Shown here: positions 1-6,106 of the stretch, piece after piece
Layout: each line of letters opens with the position of its first letter
Position numbering within the stretch: position 1 is the first letter of the stretch
Source of the DNA: Planctomycetota bacterium
Lineage (GTDB): Bacteria > Planctomycetota > Planctomycetia > Isosphaerales > Isosphaeraceae
Length of the DNA stretch: 6,809 nt
Assembly (NCBI GenBank): GCA_021778575.1
Contig: JAJYCH010000266.1
Location: 1 to 6,809, forward strand
Direction of reading: 5' to 3'
Made by a program: the position numbers and the translations under genes
Notes under the pieces: model-generated
Database searches by the model: none
What the model saw: the letters and a program-made list of their open reading frames with translations, nothing else
Told to the model about the DNA's origin: nothing

Positions 1-360
1 GTCGGGCCAGACCGTCAGCAGCCCCATGAACGACGCGATCAATGCCGCCATCGCGGCAGCGTCGTCGGCAAGCTCGGGATCTATCTGGCCGGCGACACTC
101 CCGAAAGCTCGAAATTCGTGACCGGCCGGCTCGTGCTTGAACCGGGCAAGACCCCGCATCCGCCGCACCGCCATTCCGAGGAAGAGATCATGGTCATCGA
201 GCAAGGGACCGGCGAGATCGAGATTGATGGCAAGGTCACCCAGGTCGGACCAGGTTCTGTCATGTACACAGCACCGAACGACCCACACGGAATCGTCAAT
301 ACCGGCAAGACGCCGATCGTCTTCTACTTCATCAAGTGGGCCGGGAAAACGGCGAATTGA
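1..360 (+). CDS. Cupin-domain protein, 5' end outside the window (partial)
   Basis: This is the C-terminal part of a small single-domain cupin (beta-barrel, probably metal-binding). The reading frame is open from base 1 to the TGA at 358-360. Both cupin motifs are visible. Motif 1 is HRHSEEEIMVIEQG, which fits HxH-x3-E-x6-G exactly and supplies two His and one Glu metal ligands. Motif 2 is GSVMYTAPNDPHGIVN, with the fourth ligand His and the usual H-x3-N ending. The frame has no ATG, GTG or TTG before a GTG at 118, and that GTG lies inside the likely fold, so the true start is probably upstream of the window. The first 20 or so codons read as an Arg/His/Cys-rich string unlike a cupin, while convincing cupin-like sequence begins near GSVVGKLGIYLAG (about 55-95). 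A frameshift near 45-65 is therefore possible. Substrate unknown; such proteins can be enzymes or sugar/small-molecule binders. It converges on the metallopeptidase gene with a 29-base gap. Confidence 0.8.
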   Translation, partial: VGPDRQQPHERRDQCRHRGSVVGKLGIYLAGDTPESSKFVTGRLVLEPGKTPHPPHRHSEEEIMVIEQGTGEIEIDGKVTQVGPGSVMYTAPNDPHGIVNTGKTPIVFYFIKWAGKTAN

Positions 361-374
361 GCACGGTTTGGCGG

Positions 375-405
375 AAAAACCTCGGTCGGTCAGAGCCGAT
401 CGAGG
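375..405 (-). terminator. Rho-independent terminator of the minus-strand gene cluster
   Basis: On the minus strand, CCTCGATCGG (405-396) pairs with CCGACCGAGG (389-380) over 10 bp with one G-U wobble. The loop is six bases (395-390), and TTTTT follows (379-375). This is a textbook intrinsic terminator. The stop codon of the metallopeptidase gene (392-390) lies in the loop, and the upstream stem arm encodes the last residues of that protein. It would end transcription of the whole leftward cluster before it runs into the convergent cupin gene. In the plus direction the stem is preceded, not followed, by the T/A run, so it should not act efficiently for the cupin. Confidence 0.85.
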
Positions 406-1190
406 TGACTCTTGAACTTGTCGATGATCACTTCGGTGTCAAACTGTTGATTCATCAAGCTCTCGAAATCAACGCCTTCGATCTCGACCAGATAGCGGAC
501 CATCATGCCATAACGAAAGTAGCGCAACGCGGGCGACGGGTCGGTCAAGCCGGCCTGGAGGAGCCGCTTGCCTTCCTTGACGTCGAATGATGGGCTGCCG
601 GCGATCATCTCGCAGTAACCCTCAACCTTCCATTCCGGCAGCAACCAGGCCCGAGCGTCGCCGAAGTGATGTCCCAGCAGAGCGTGAACACGTTCGTGGG
701 TGATGACGGAATCCAGTGGACGCCGGTTCGAGGTTGGCGCGTCGCTGAAGATCAAGTTCGCGGGAATCTCCGCCCGGTTCAAGATCGTCTTACGCCGCAA
801 GACCCAGGAATACGTCGATCCGAAAGCCGATGACGTCAACGGCGCCAGAAGCCTCCGAAGCGAAGAACCATTGCAGATGTAAACACGATGCACCATCGAT
901 GGATCACTGATCGGCAGGCGCGCCAGCTTGGCCGACGATCGATCCAGTAGTACGGACAGCGACGGATCGATGGGGGCATCCGAAAAAACCTGGTACGACC
1001 CATGCTTCACGGAGTAAGCGAACAGGAAGTCCGGAAACGCCAGAAGACAGAGATAAGAGCACGCGACTAGCGTCAGAAACGGTCGCGACCGGTGGTATGT
1101 TCGCCTCCAACCGGTCAGTTGGCTGGTTCGGAGAATCCGGGCCTGACGACGGGCCACCAATCGACTCCAGAGAGACATTTTCGGTTCCAT
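390..1190 (-). CDS. Membrane-anchored zinc metallopeptidase-like protein (HExxH, peptidase MA-like/gluzincin)
   Basis: A 266-residue protein, probably a membrane-bound zinc peptidase or a relative. Residues 1-37 are basic (RR and KR-rich) and are followed by one hydrophobic segment at about 38-59, so the catalytic part is predicted to face outside the cytoplasm. The zinc motif is HERVH at 165-169. The segment PEWKVEGYCEMIAG at 185-198 matches the P-x-W-x-x-EG pattern of peptidase MA-like gluzincins, making E190 the likely third zinc ligand (20 residues after the second His, close to the 18 of M1 peptidases). Upstream, HRVYICNGSS (101-110) and the conserved-looking NRRPLDSVITHE run (155-166) suggest a defined family rather than a chance motif. 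Substrate unknown. The ATG at 1190 has GGGA about 9 bases upstream on the minus strand; an internal ATG at 1178 (Met5) is an alternative. It lies 84 bases downstream of the isomerase gene and ends inside a terminator hairpin. Confidence 0.75.
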   Translation of the reverse strand: MEPKMSLWSRLVARRQARILRTSQLTGWRRTYHRSRPFLTLVACSYLCLLAFPDFLFAYSVKHGSYQVFSDAPIDPSLSVLLDRSSAKLARLPISDPSMVHRVYICNGSSLRRLLAPLTSSAFGSTYSWVLRRKTILNRAEIPANLIFSDAPTSNRRPLDSVITHERVHALLGHHFGDARAWLLPEWKVEGYCEMIAGSPSFDVKEGKRLLQAGLTDPSPALRYFRYGMMVRYLVEIEGVDFESLMNQQFDTEVIIDKFKSHLDRL

Positions 1191-1274
1191 GATGAAATTC
1201 CCAATTTTGCGGCATGATCAAAACATGAGAGTTTGTCGCGAACGACTGTCTGTCGACCCGTCCGGAATTCAGAA

Positions 1275-2156
1275 TCATCCCAGAATCTTATCCATTCGCT
1301 GAACGATGTCCTTCATTCCGGCCAGGTCGGCCAGGCCCACCTCGGCGGTGATCCAGCCGTCGTAGCCGATCTCCGTCAACGCGTCGCGGATTGCGGTCCA
1401 GTTCATCTCCTTGCCATCGCCCAGGGGGTAGCTGAACCGTTTCGATTTGGCATATTCCTTGACGTGGATCTTGAGAATCCGCTTGCCCAGTTCGCGAATC
1501 CACTCCTGCGGATAACCGAACTCGACCACGTTCCCCACGTCGAAATAGGCTCCGACCGTGGGTGTGCCGAATTCATCGACATATTTCGCGAATTCAGGAG
1601 CACTCAACAGAAACTTGTTCCAGACCTCCTCGATCGCGATCTTGATCCCGGCCGCCTCGGCGTCGGGGATGACCTTGCGAATGTTGGCCTGCGACCGGGC
1701 ATAAGCCTCGCGGTGCGAGACCTTGGCCGTCACCACGGCCGGGACCAGCAGCACGGTCGTACCGCCGTAAGCCTTGCAATCGAGGATCGACTTGCGGATC
1801 GCGGCCAGACCTTTTTCGACCACGGCCTCGTCGGGGCTTGAGAGCGGCGAATTCCAGTGGACCGAGCCCGAGATCCCGTGGATCACCAGGCCGGTCTCGT
1901 CGCGGGCCTTGAGAACCTCGTCCAGCACGAAATCGTTCGGGCTGAGCAGTTCGACCCCCTCGAAACCGGCTTCCTTCAAGAGCTGAAAGTGGGGCAGGAC
2001 GTCCCCTTTGCCAACCGATCCCAGCATGAACGCTTTCTTCCACTTCATCTTCGGCGCGGGTTCTTGAGCCAGGCTCGATGACGAGACGAACGCAGTGGTG
2101 GCCAGGGTTGCACCGGCGGCTTTCAGGAACGTTCTGCGATCGGTCGGGGCGGTCAT
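1275..2156 (-). CDS. Tat-exported sugar phosphate isomerase/epimerase-like protein (xylose isomerase-like TIM barrel)
   Basis: A 293-residue protein of the xylose isomerase-like TIM-barrel superfamily (AP endonuclease 2 fold), whose members interconvert ketoses/aldoses or epimerise sugars using a divalent metal. The N-terminus carries a twin-arginine signal, DRRTFLKAAG at about 6-15, a hydrophobic Ala/Thr-rich stretch, and a likely cleavage after SLA near residue 30, so export to the periplasm or a lipid-bounded space is predicted. The superfamily's four metal ligands can be matched: Glu in IAIEEVWN (about 176), Asp in YFDVGN (206), His in ILKIHVKEY (231) and Glu in WITAEVG (272). The true substrate cannot be told; secreted members are numerous in planctomycetes and rarely characterised. 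I chose the ATG at 2156 because GGAG lies 8 bases upstream and the Tat motif then starts near residue 6. A TTG at 2186 would add 10 residues. It starts 44 bases after gatB and is probably co-transcribed with it. Confidence 0.85.
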   Translation of the reverse strand: MTAPTDRRTFLKAAGATLATTAFVSSSSLAQEPAPKMKWKKAFMLGSVGKGDVLPHFQLLKEAGFEGVELLSPNDFVLDEVLKARDETGLVIHGISGSVHWNSPLSSPDEAVVEKGLAAIRKSILDCKAYGGTTVLLVPAVVTAKVSHREAYARSQANIRKVIPDAEAAGIKIAIEEVWNKFLLSAPEFAKYVDEFGTPTVGAYFDVGNVVEFGYPQEWIRELGKRILKIHVKEYAKSKRFSYPLGDGKEMNWTAIRDALTEIGYDGWITAEVGLADLAGMKDIVQRMDKILG

Positions 2157-2164
2157 CGTCGAGG

Positions 2165-2168
2165 CTCC
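2165..2168 (-). promoter_or_regulatory. Shine-Dalgarno site of the isomerase gene
   Basis: GGAG on the minus strand, 8 bases before the ATG at 2156. It decides the start in favour of this ATG over the upstream in-frame TTG at 2186. Confidence 0.6.
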
Positions 2169-2200
2169 GGAAGATGAAGAGTTCAAAAATGTTCGTGTGT

Positions 2201-3676
2201 TTAGCTCGTCAGCTCGGCAAGTTTGGCGTCAAGCAATGAACCGACCAGAGCCGGGTCGGCCTTGCCGCCGGTCTGTTTCATCACCTGCCCTCGGAGGAAC
2301 CCCTTCACGGCGTCGGGCTTCTTCTTGCCCCCCTTGAGGTCTTCCAGCGCCTTGGGATTGCTGGCCAGAGCGGCCTCGATCGCGGCGACGATTGTCGATT
2401 CGTCCGAGACCATCTTGTAGCCGCCCGCCTCAATGATCGCATCCACGGCCTCGCCGGTGTCGATCATCTTGGCCAGAACCTCGCGCCCCTGGTTCGTGTT
2501 CAGTTCGGACCGGCCGACGCGGTTGATCAGGTCGGCCAGCGCCTCGGGACCGACCGGGAAGTCACCGATCGGGATCTTCCGTTCCTTGACAACTCGCAGA
2601 ACATCCTGCTGGACCCAGTTACTGGCCAGCTTATAAGCACCCGTCGCTTTGGCCACCGCGTCGTAATAGTCGGCCACGTCCTGCCCCTGTTCGACCAGGA
2701 CGTTGGCATCGTAATCCGACAGGCCGTATTCCGAGGCGAATCGCTTGCGACGCGCAAATGGAAGCTCGCCGATTGATGCTTTCACGCGAGCCACCCATGC
2801 CTCATCCACAACGACGGGAACGAGGTCGGGCTCGGGAAAGTAGCGATAGTCGGCGGCGGTTTCTTTCTCGCGCTGGACCTTGGTGATGCCGTCGGGGTCG
2901 CTCCAGCCACGAGTCTGCTTGGGGGCGTCCTTGATTGTCTTGCCGTCGCGCTGCCACTGTTCGTACTGGCGTTCGGCCTCGTACTGGATGGCCCGCTCGA
3001 CCGATCGGAAACTGTTCAGATTTTTGATTTCGACAATCGGCGTGGCGATCTTCTGGCCATCCTTGTCGATATGAATGTTCACATTGGCATCACACCGGAG
3101 CGAGCCTTCCTGCATCTCGCAGTCCGAAACTCCCAGATATCGAAGCGTGAGCCGGAGTTCTTCGAGGCAGGCCTTGGCGTCCTGCGGCGTGCGGATCTCG
3201 GGTTCCGAGACGATCTCCATCAGCGGAATACCGGCCCGGTTGAGGTCGACCTCCGAGAACCCGCCCGCGCCGTGGGTGAGCTTGCCGGTATCCTCTTCGA
3301 GGTGGACCCGGGTCAACGAGCAGCGACCACCGCCCGATCCGTCTTTCTGGGGGGGGATTTCGAGCCAGCCGCCGGTGCTGAAGGGCAGGTCATACTGACT
3401 GATCTGATAGTTCTTGGGCAGGTCGGGATAGTAGTAGTTCTTCCGATCCCACTTGGTGAACGGAGTGATCGAGGCTCCCAGAGCGATGGCCGTCTTGAGC
3501 GCCAGTTCAAACGCCTTGCCGTTCATGACGGGCAAGGTGCCGGGCATCCCGAGCGAGACCGGATCGGTCTGGGTATTGGGCGGAAGCCCGAAGTCAGTCC
3601 CGCAAGATGTGAACATCTTGCTCTCGGTGGTGAGCTGGACGTGAACTTCGAGGCCGATGATGATCGTGTAATCCAT
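2201..3676 (-). CDS. gatB: Aspartyl/glutamyl-tRNA(Asn/Gln) amidotransferase subunit B
   Basis: A 491-residue, full-length GatB. It is the tRNA-binding and kinase/transamidation subunit of cytoplasmic GatCAB: it activates the side-chain carboxylate of Glu or Asp on the mischarged tRNA with ATP and then transfers ammonia delivered from GatA. Family signatures run in order: IIGLEVHVQL (about 5-14), KNYYYPDLPKNYQISQYDLP (79-98), HLEEDTGKL (125-133), AGIPLMEIVSEPEIR (148-162), EGSLRCDANVNI (190-201), IKNLNSFRSVERAI (217-230) and ADYRYFPEPDLVP (275-287). The last 150 or so residues form the helical tail with the YqeY-like domain, ending in FLRGQVMKQTGGKADP and a final helix. The ATG at 3676 is chosen because a TTG at 3685 sits directly after an in-frame TAA and has no better context. 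It is separated from gatA by the inserted two-gene module, and no clear promoter is visible in the 51 bases before it, so read-through from gatCA is likely. Confidence 0.97.
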   Translation of the reverse strand: MDYTIIIGLEVHVQLTTESKMFTSCGTDFGLPPNTQTDPVSLGMPGTLPVMNGKAFELALKTAIALGASITPFTKWDRKNYYYPDLPKNYQISQYDLPFSTGGWLEIPPQKDGSGGGRCSLTRVHLEEDTGKLTHGAGGFSEVDLNRAGIPLMEIVSEPEIRTPQDAKACLEELRLTLRYLGVSDCEMQEGSLRCDANVNIHIDKDGQKIATPIVEIKNLNSFRSVERAIQYEAERQYEQWQRDGKTIKDAPKQTRGWSDPDGITKVQREKETAADYRYFPEPDLVPVVVDEAWVARVKASIGELPFARRKRFASEYGLSDYDANVLVEQGQDVADYYDAVAKATGAYKLASNWVQQDVLRVVKERKIPIGDFPVGPEALADLINRVGRSELNTNQGREVLAKMIDTGEAVDAIIEAGGYKMVSDESTIVAAIEAALASNPKALEDLKGGKKKPDAVKGFLRGQVMKQTGGKADPALVGSLLDAKLAELTS

Positions 3677-3727
3677 TGCGTTCAATTACCCATAAATGAT
3701 AGCCGAGCCAACTAGTTTTCTTCTGAC

Positions 3728-4087
3728 TCATACTACGTACTGATTCGCGATCAATTCGTCAACATCAACGTATTCAGGGCTTAAACTGTAAAGCCCACCC
3801 TGATCAACTTCATCGAAGGTCCGGAGAGTCAAGTTCATCGAATCAAGCAATTCGGGCTCATTCTTGAGCGACAATTCGAGCGAATTGATAACTGACAACC
3901 ATTGATCCTCGGGATACTGACCGGGGAATTGCCTTGCAACAAAAATTGCATGAATTCGACCCCAATCAGAATTTACCTCGACAAAAATCTTAAAATCATC
4001 TTGAGACCATTGTTGCTCGGCGGCGTACCTTCGAATGGCCCCAGCAATCTTTCCGACAGCGTTCTTCATCGTCGCATCAAGTGCCAC
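3728..4087 (-). CDS. Unrecognised small alpha/beta protein, second gene of the module inserted in the gat cluster
   Basis: A 119-residue (GTG start) or 113-residue (ATG start) protein I cannot assign. It is acidic in its second half, has no membrane segment or signal, and has one visible core block, FKIFVEVNSDWGRIHAIFV (about 32-50). Predicted order from the pattern of residues: helix (MKNAVGKIAGAIRRYAAEQQ), strand (FKIFVEVN), strand (RIHAIFVARQF), helix (PEDQWLSVINSLELSLKN), strand (LTLRTFDE), then a tail ending SLSPEYVDVDELIANQYVV. This helix-strand-strand-helix-strand order with an F-x-G turn is reminiscent of BolA/KH-like folds, but that is only a topological guess. The GTG at 4087 is chosen because GGGGTG lies 5 bases before it (4098-4093). 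The alternative ATG at 4069 makes an ATGA overlap with the stop of the preceding HEPN-like gene. It has no nucleotidyltransferase GS-x-D motif, so it is not an MNT antitoxin. Base composition is AT-rich, like its partner and unlike gatA/gatB. Confidence 0.75.
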   Translation of the reverse strand: MALDATMKNAVGKIAGAIRRYAAEQQWSQDDFKIFVEVNSDWGRIHAIFVARQFPGQYPEDQWLSVINSLELSLKNEPELLDSMNLTLRTFDEVDQGGLYSLSPEYVDVDELIANQYVV

Positions 4088-4509
4088 GGTATCACCCCGT
4101 TTATTGGGTCTTCGAGTTGATCAAGCAATTCGGAGACCTGTTCTTTTGTCCATTTGTTATCTGGGCTATATCTCAAATCGTTGATTTTCTTTGAGGCGTT
4201 CACAATTGCGTCCCAATTTTGCTTGATTGGCTTTTTTCGGCTCTGGTTCATTTGTCGATTTAAACCAGCTAATACCAGTAATTGGTCAGGTTCATGGATC
4301 TCAAATGCGGTAGGGAGTTGCGATAGGTCAAGTTTCTTACAGATTAAAGTTTTTAATAAAATCTCCAGTGAGTAAATCCCCAATGCGATTGCGGTGGCAT
4401 TTCGTCCCGCAGTGATTAGAGATTTGGCATCTGCTAATCGGTCTTTCCAGGCGATCTCAAGTTCATTGATGTTGGCACCAAGCTTGGTAAAATCACGATC
4501 TCTTGCCAT
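4066..4509 (-). CDS. HEPN-like helical protein, first gene of the module inserted between gatA and gatB
   Basis: A 147-residue, mostly helical protein resembling HEPN-domain proteins. The HEPN-like pattern is a long helix with NATAIALGIYSLEILLKTLICKKL (about 37-60, matching the A-x4-G-x6-E-x-x-LK pattern of HEPN helix 2), then LPTAFEIHEPDQLLVLAGL (65-83, resembling the F-x-x-H-x-L-x-x-L segment), and DLRYSPDNKW (111-120), which resembles the LRY element of the later helix. The catalytic R-x4-6-H of HEPN ribonucleases is absent, so it is more likely a scaffold, binding or regulatory HEPN than an RNase toxin. The ATG at 4509 shares its A with the gatA stop (TAATG), which implies translation coupled to gatA; an ATG 30 bases upstream lies inside gatA and is less likely. 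The gene is strikingly AT-rich (21 G+C in the 60 bases 4141-4200), suggesting transfer from elsewhere. HEPN membership is a pattern judgement and should be held at moderate confidence. Confidence 0.72.
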   Translation of the reverse strand: MARDRDFTKLGANINELEIAWKDRLADAKSLITAGRNATAIALGIYSLEILLKTLICKKLDLSQLPTAFEIHEPDQLLVLAGLNRQMNQSRKKPIKQNWDAIVNASKKINDLRYSPDNKWTKEQVSELLDQLEDPINGVIPWHLMRR

Positions 4510-6002
4510 TATACCAACCCCGGCCGCTTGGTGTGCCAATCCGTCGCCTTCTCGAACACCCGGGCCGTCCGGAGCAGCTTCTCCTCGGCGAAGGCTGGGG
4601 CCATCAGTTGCAGACCGATCGGCAGGCCCGATTTTGTCAAGCCGCAGGGAATGCTCAGGCCGGGGATACCGGCCAGGTTGGTCGTGATCGTATAGATATC
4701 GGAGAGGTACATCGCCAGCGGGTCGGCGGTTTTCTCGCCGAATTTGAAGGCGGCGGTCGGCGTGGTCGGACCCACAAGGATATCGACATCCTTGAAGGCG
4801 GTGTCAAAATCATTGCGAATCAGGCGGCGGACCTTGAGCGCCTGGTTGTAGTACTGGTCGGCGTAACCGGCCGAGAGGGCGAATGTCCCCAGCATGATCC
4901 GGCGCTTGACCTCGGGACCAAACCCTTCGGCCCGACTGGCCATCATCATCCGGATCAAGACGGGAAGCTCGGCTTCGGCGGGGGAGATCGGGTCGAAGTT
5001 CTCGGCTCGATGGCCGAAAATGGTGCCGTCGTAGCGGGCCAGGTTGCTCGAACATTCGGCCGGGGCGACCAGGTAATAGGCCGGCGCGCCGTACTTGGAA
5101 TGCGGCAGCGAGACCTCGCGGACGGTCGCTCCGGCGGCCTCGTAGACCCGGACCGCTTCGCGGATCGCGGCATCGACCTCGGGGTCGAGACCGTCGCCAA
5201 AGAACTCGCGGACCAGGCCGATCCGGAGCGACTCGGGTGGGGTGTCCAGGGTCTTCGGGTAATCGGGCACCGGGGTGTCGACGCTGGTGGCGTCGCGCGG
5301 GTCCTTGCCGGCGATGATCTTGAGCAACAGTGCCGTATCGGCCAGATCGTGCGAGAACGGGCCGATCTGATCGAGCGAACTGGCGAACGCGATCAAGCCG
5401 TAGCGGCTGACCCGTTCATACGTGGGCTTGAGGCCGACGATACCGCAGAGCGCCGCGGGCTGGCGGATCGAGCCTCCGGTGTCCGACCCGAGTGAGATGG
5501 GCGCGAAGTCGGCGGCGACGGCGGCGGCTGATCCGCCCGAGGACCCGCCGGGAATTCGTTCCTCGTCCCAGGGATTCTTGCTCGGGCCGAAGGCGCTGTT
5601 CTCGGTCGACGAGCCCATGGCGAACTCGTCCATGTTCGTCTTGCCGATCGAGATGGCACCGGCGGCGTTGATCCGTTCGATCACGGTGGCGTCATACGGG
5701 GGCCGGAAGGTCGCCAGCATCTTGCTCGCGCAGGTCGTCGGGACACCCCGGGTGCAGAGCAGATCCTTGATCGCGATCGGAACTCCGGCCAGCTCGCCGA
5801 CCGGGCCGCCGGCCCGCCGAAGGGCGTCGATCTCGCGGGCTTTCTCCAGCGAGGCGTCGGCGTCACGATGGAGAAACGCCTTGATTCGCCCTTCCAGACG
5901 ATCAATCCGGTCGAGATAGGCGCGAGTCACCTCCTCGGCGGAAATCGCCCCGGAATTCATCTCGGCCAGCAAGGTCACGGCGGTGGAGCGGGTCGGATCC
6001 AT
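4509..6002 (-). CDS. gatA: Aspartyl/glutamyl-tRNA(Asn/Gln) amidotransferase subunit A
   Basis: A 497-residue, full-length GatA, the amidase-signature subunit of GatCAB. It hydrolyses glutamine and channels the ammonia to GatB. The Ser-cisSer-Lys triad is present as K79 (in AGVPIAIKDLL), S154 (in PGGSSGGSAAAVAA, cis-Ser) and S178 (in GSDTGGSIRQPA), the same numbering as reported for Staphylococcus aureus GatA. Other family blocks are GKTNMDEFAMGSSTENSAFGP (120-140), GLKPTYERVSRYGLIAFASS (190-209), the DILVGPTTPTAAF segment and the C-terminal NLAGIPGLSIPCG. No domain is missing. The ATG at 6002 fits the family N-terminus but has no good Shine-Dalgarno; the 104 bases before it are filled by a heptamer-repeat palindrome. 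Its TAA stop shares one base with the start of the HEPN-like gene, so in this genome gatA is followed directly by the foreign-looking module rather than by gatB. Confidence 0.97.
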   Translation of the reverse strand: MDPTRSTAVTLLAEMNSGAISAEEVTRAYLDRIDRLEGRIKAFLHRDADASLEKAREIDALRRAGGPVGELAGVPIAIKDLLCTRGVPTTCASKMLATFRPPYDATVIERINAAGAISIGKTNMDEFAMGSSTENSAFGPSKNPWDEERIPGGSSGGSAAAVAADFAPISLGSDTGGSIRQPAALCGIVGLKPTYERVSRYGLIAFASSLDQIGPFSHDLADTALLLKIIAGKDPRDATSVDTPVPDYPKTLDTPPESLRIGLVREFFGDGLDPEVDAAIREAVRVYEAAGATVREVSLPHSKYGAPAYYLVAPAECSSNLARYDGTIFGHRAENFDPISPAEAELPVLIRMMMASRAEGFGPEVKRRIMLGTFALSAGYADQYYNQALKVRRLIRNDFDTAFKDVDILVGPTTPTAAFKFGEKTADPLAMYLSDIYTITTNLAGIPGLSIPCGLTKSGLPIGLQLMAPAFAEEKLLRTARVFEKATDWHTKRPGLV

Positions 6003-6033
6003 AATATTATATCGAAATGACTCGGTCGTGGGA

Positions 6034-6098
6034 GGACTCAGGACTTGGGACTCAGGACTCAGGTCGTCTCAGTGCCTTGAGACCTGAGTCCTGAGTCC
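6034..6098. repeat. Heptamer direct repeats forming a long palindrome between gatC and gatA
   Basis: Four consecutive heptamers GGACTCA, GGACTTG, GGACTCA, GGACTCA run from 6034 to 6061. The inverse heptamer TGAGTCC occurs twice in tandem at 6085-6098. Together, GGACTCAGGACTCAGG (6048-6063) pairs perfectly over 16 bp with CCTGAGTCCTGAGTCC (6083-6098). An inner 5-bp stem (TCTCA at 6067-6071 with TGAGA at 6078-6082) follows a 3-base bulge, and the loop is GTGCCT. A TTTTT run follows on the plus strand (6099-6103), so it resembles an intrinsic terminator for rightward, not leftward, transcription. In the gat mRNA it would be a strong hairpin 45 or so bases before the gatA start, able to slow ribosomes or protect RNA ends. 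It could also be one copy of a dispersed intergenic repeat. Confidence 0.85.
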
Positions 6099-6106
6099 TT
6101 TTTCTT

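Noticed and set aside
904..1278. Minus-strand 124-codon frame overlapping the metallopeptidase start
   Set aside because: It overlaps the N-terminal coding part and membrane segment of the peptidase in another frame and shows no domain; no Shine-Dalgarno was found.
1233..1841. Plus-strand open frame of 202 codons opposite the isomerase gene
   Set aside because: It is antisense to the TIM-barrel gene whose metal ligands and Tat signal are clear; its composition is that of a shadow frame.
3071..3715. Plus-strand open frame of 214 codons opposite gatB
   Set aside because: It is antisense to conserved gatB motifs and has no recognisable domain.
3677..3727. Insertion-sequence ends or target duplications flanking the AT-rich module
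   Set aside because: No inverted terminal repeats, transposase remnant or matching direct repeats were found at the module edges by eye.
3728..4509. Classical MNT-HEPN toxin-antitoxin pair
   Set aside because: The small partner lacks the nucleotidyltransferase GS-x-D signature and the HEPN-like protein lacks R-x4-6-H, so this specific family does not fit.
4503..5495. Plus-strand open frame of 330 codons opposite gatA
   Set aside because: It is antisense to a full-length, unmistakable gatA. Its product is a Gly/Asp/Arg/Gln-rich string with no family pattern, as expected from reverse frames of GC-rich genes.
6006..6011. Perfect TATAAT on the minus strand 3 bases before the gatA ATG
   Set aside because: No -35-like hexamer lies 16-18 bases upstream, and transcription from it would start at or inside the gatA start codon. 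More likely chance in a short AT-rich spot.
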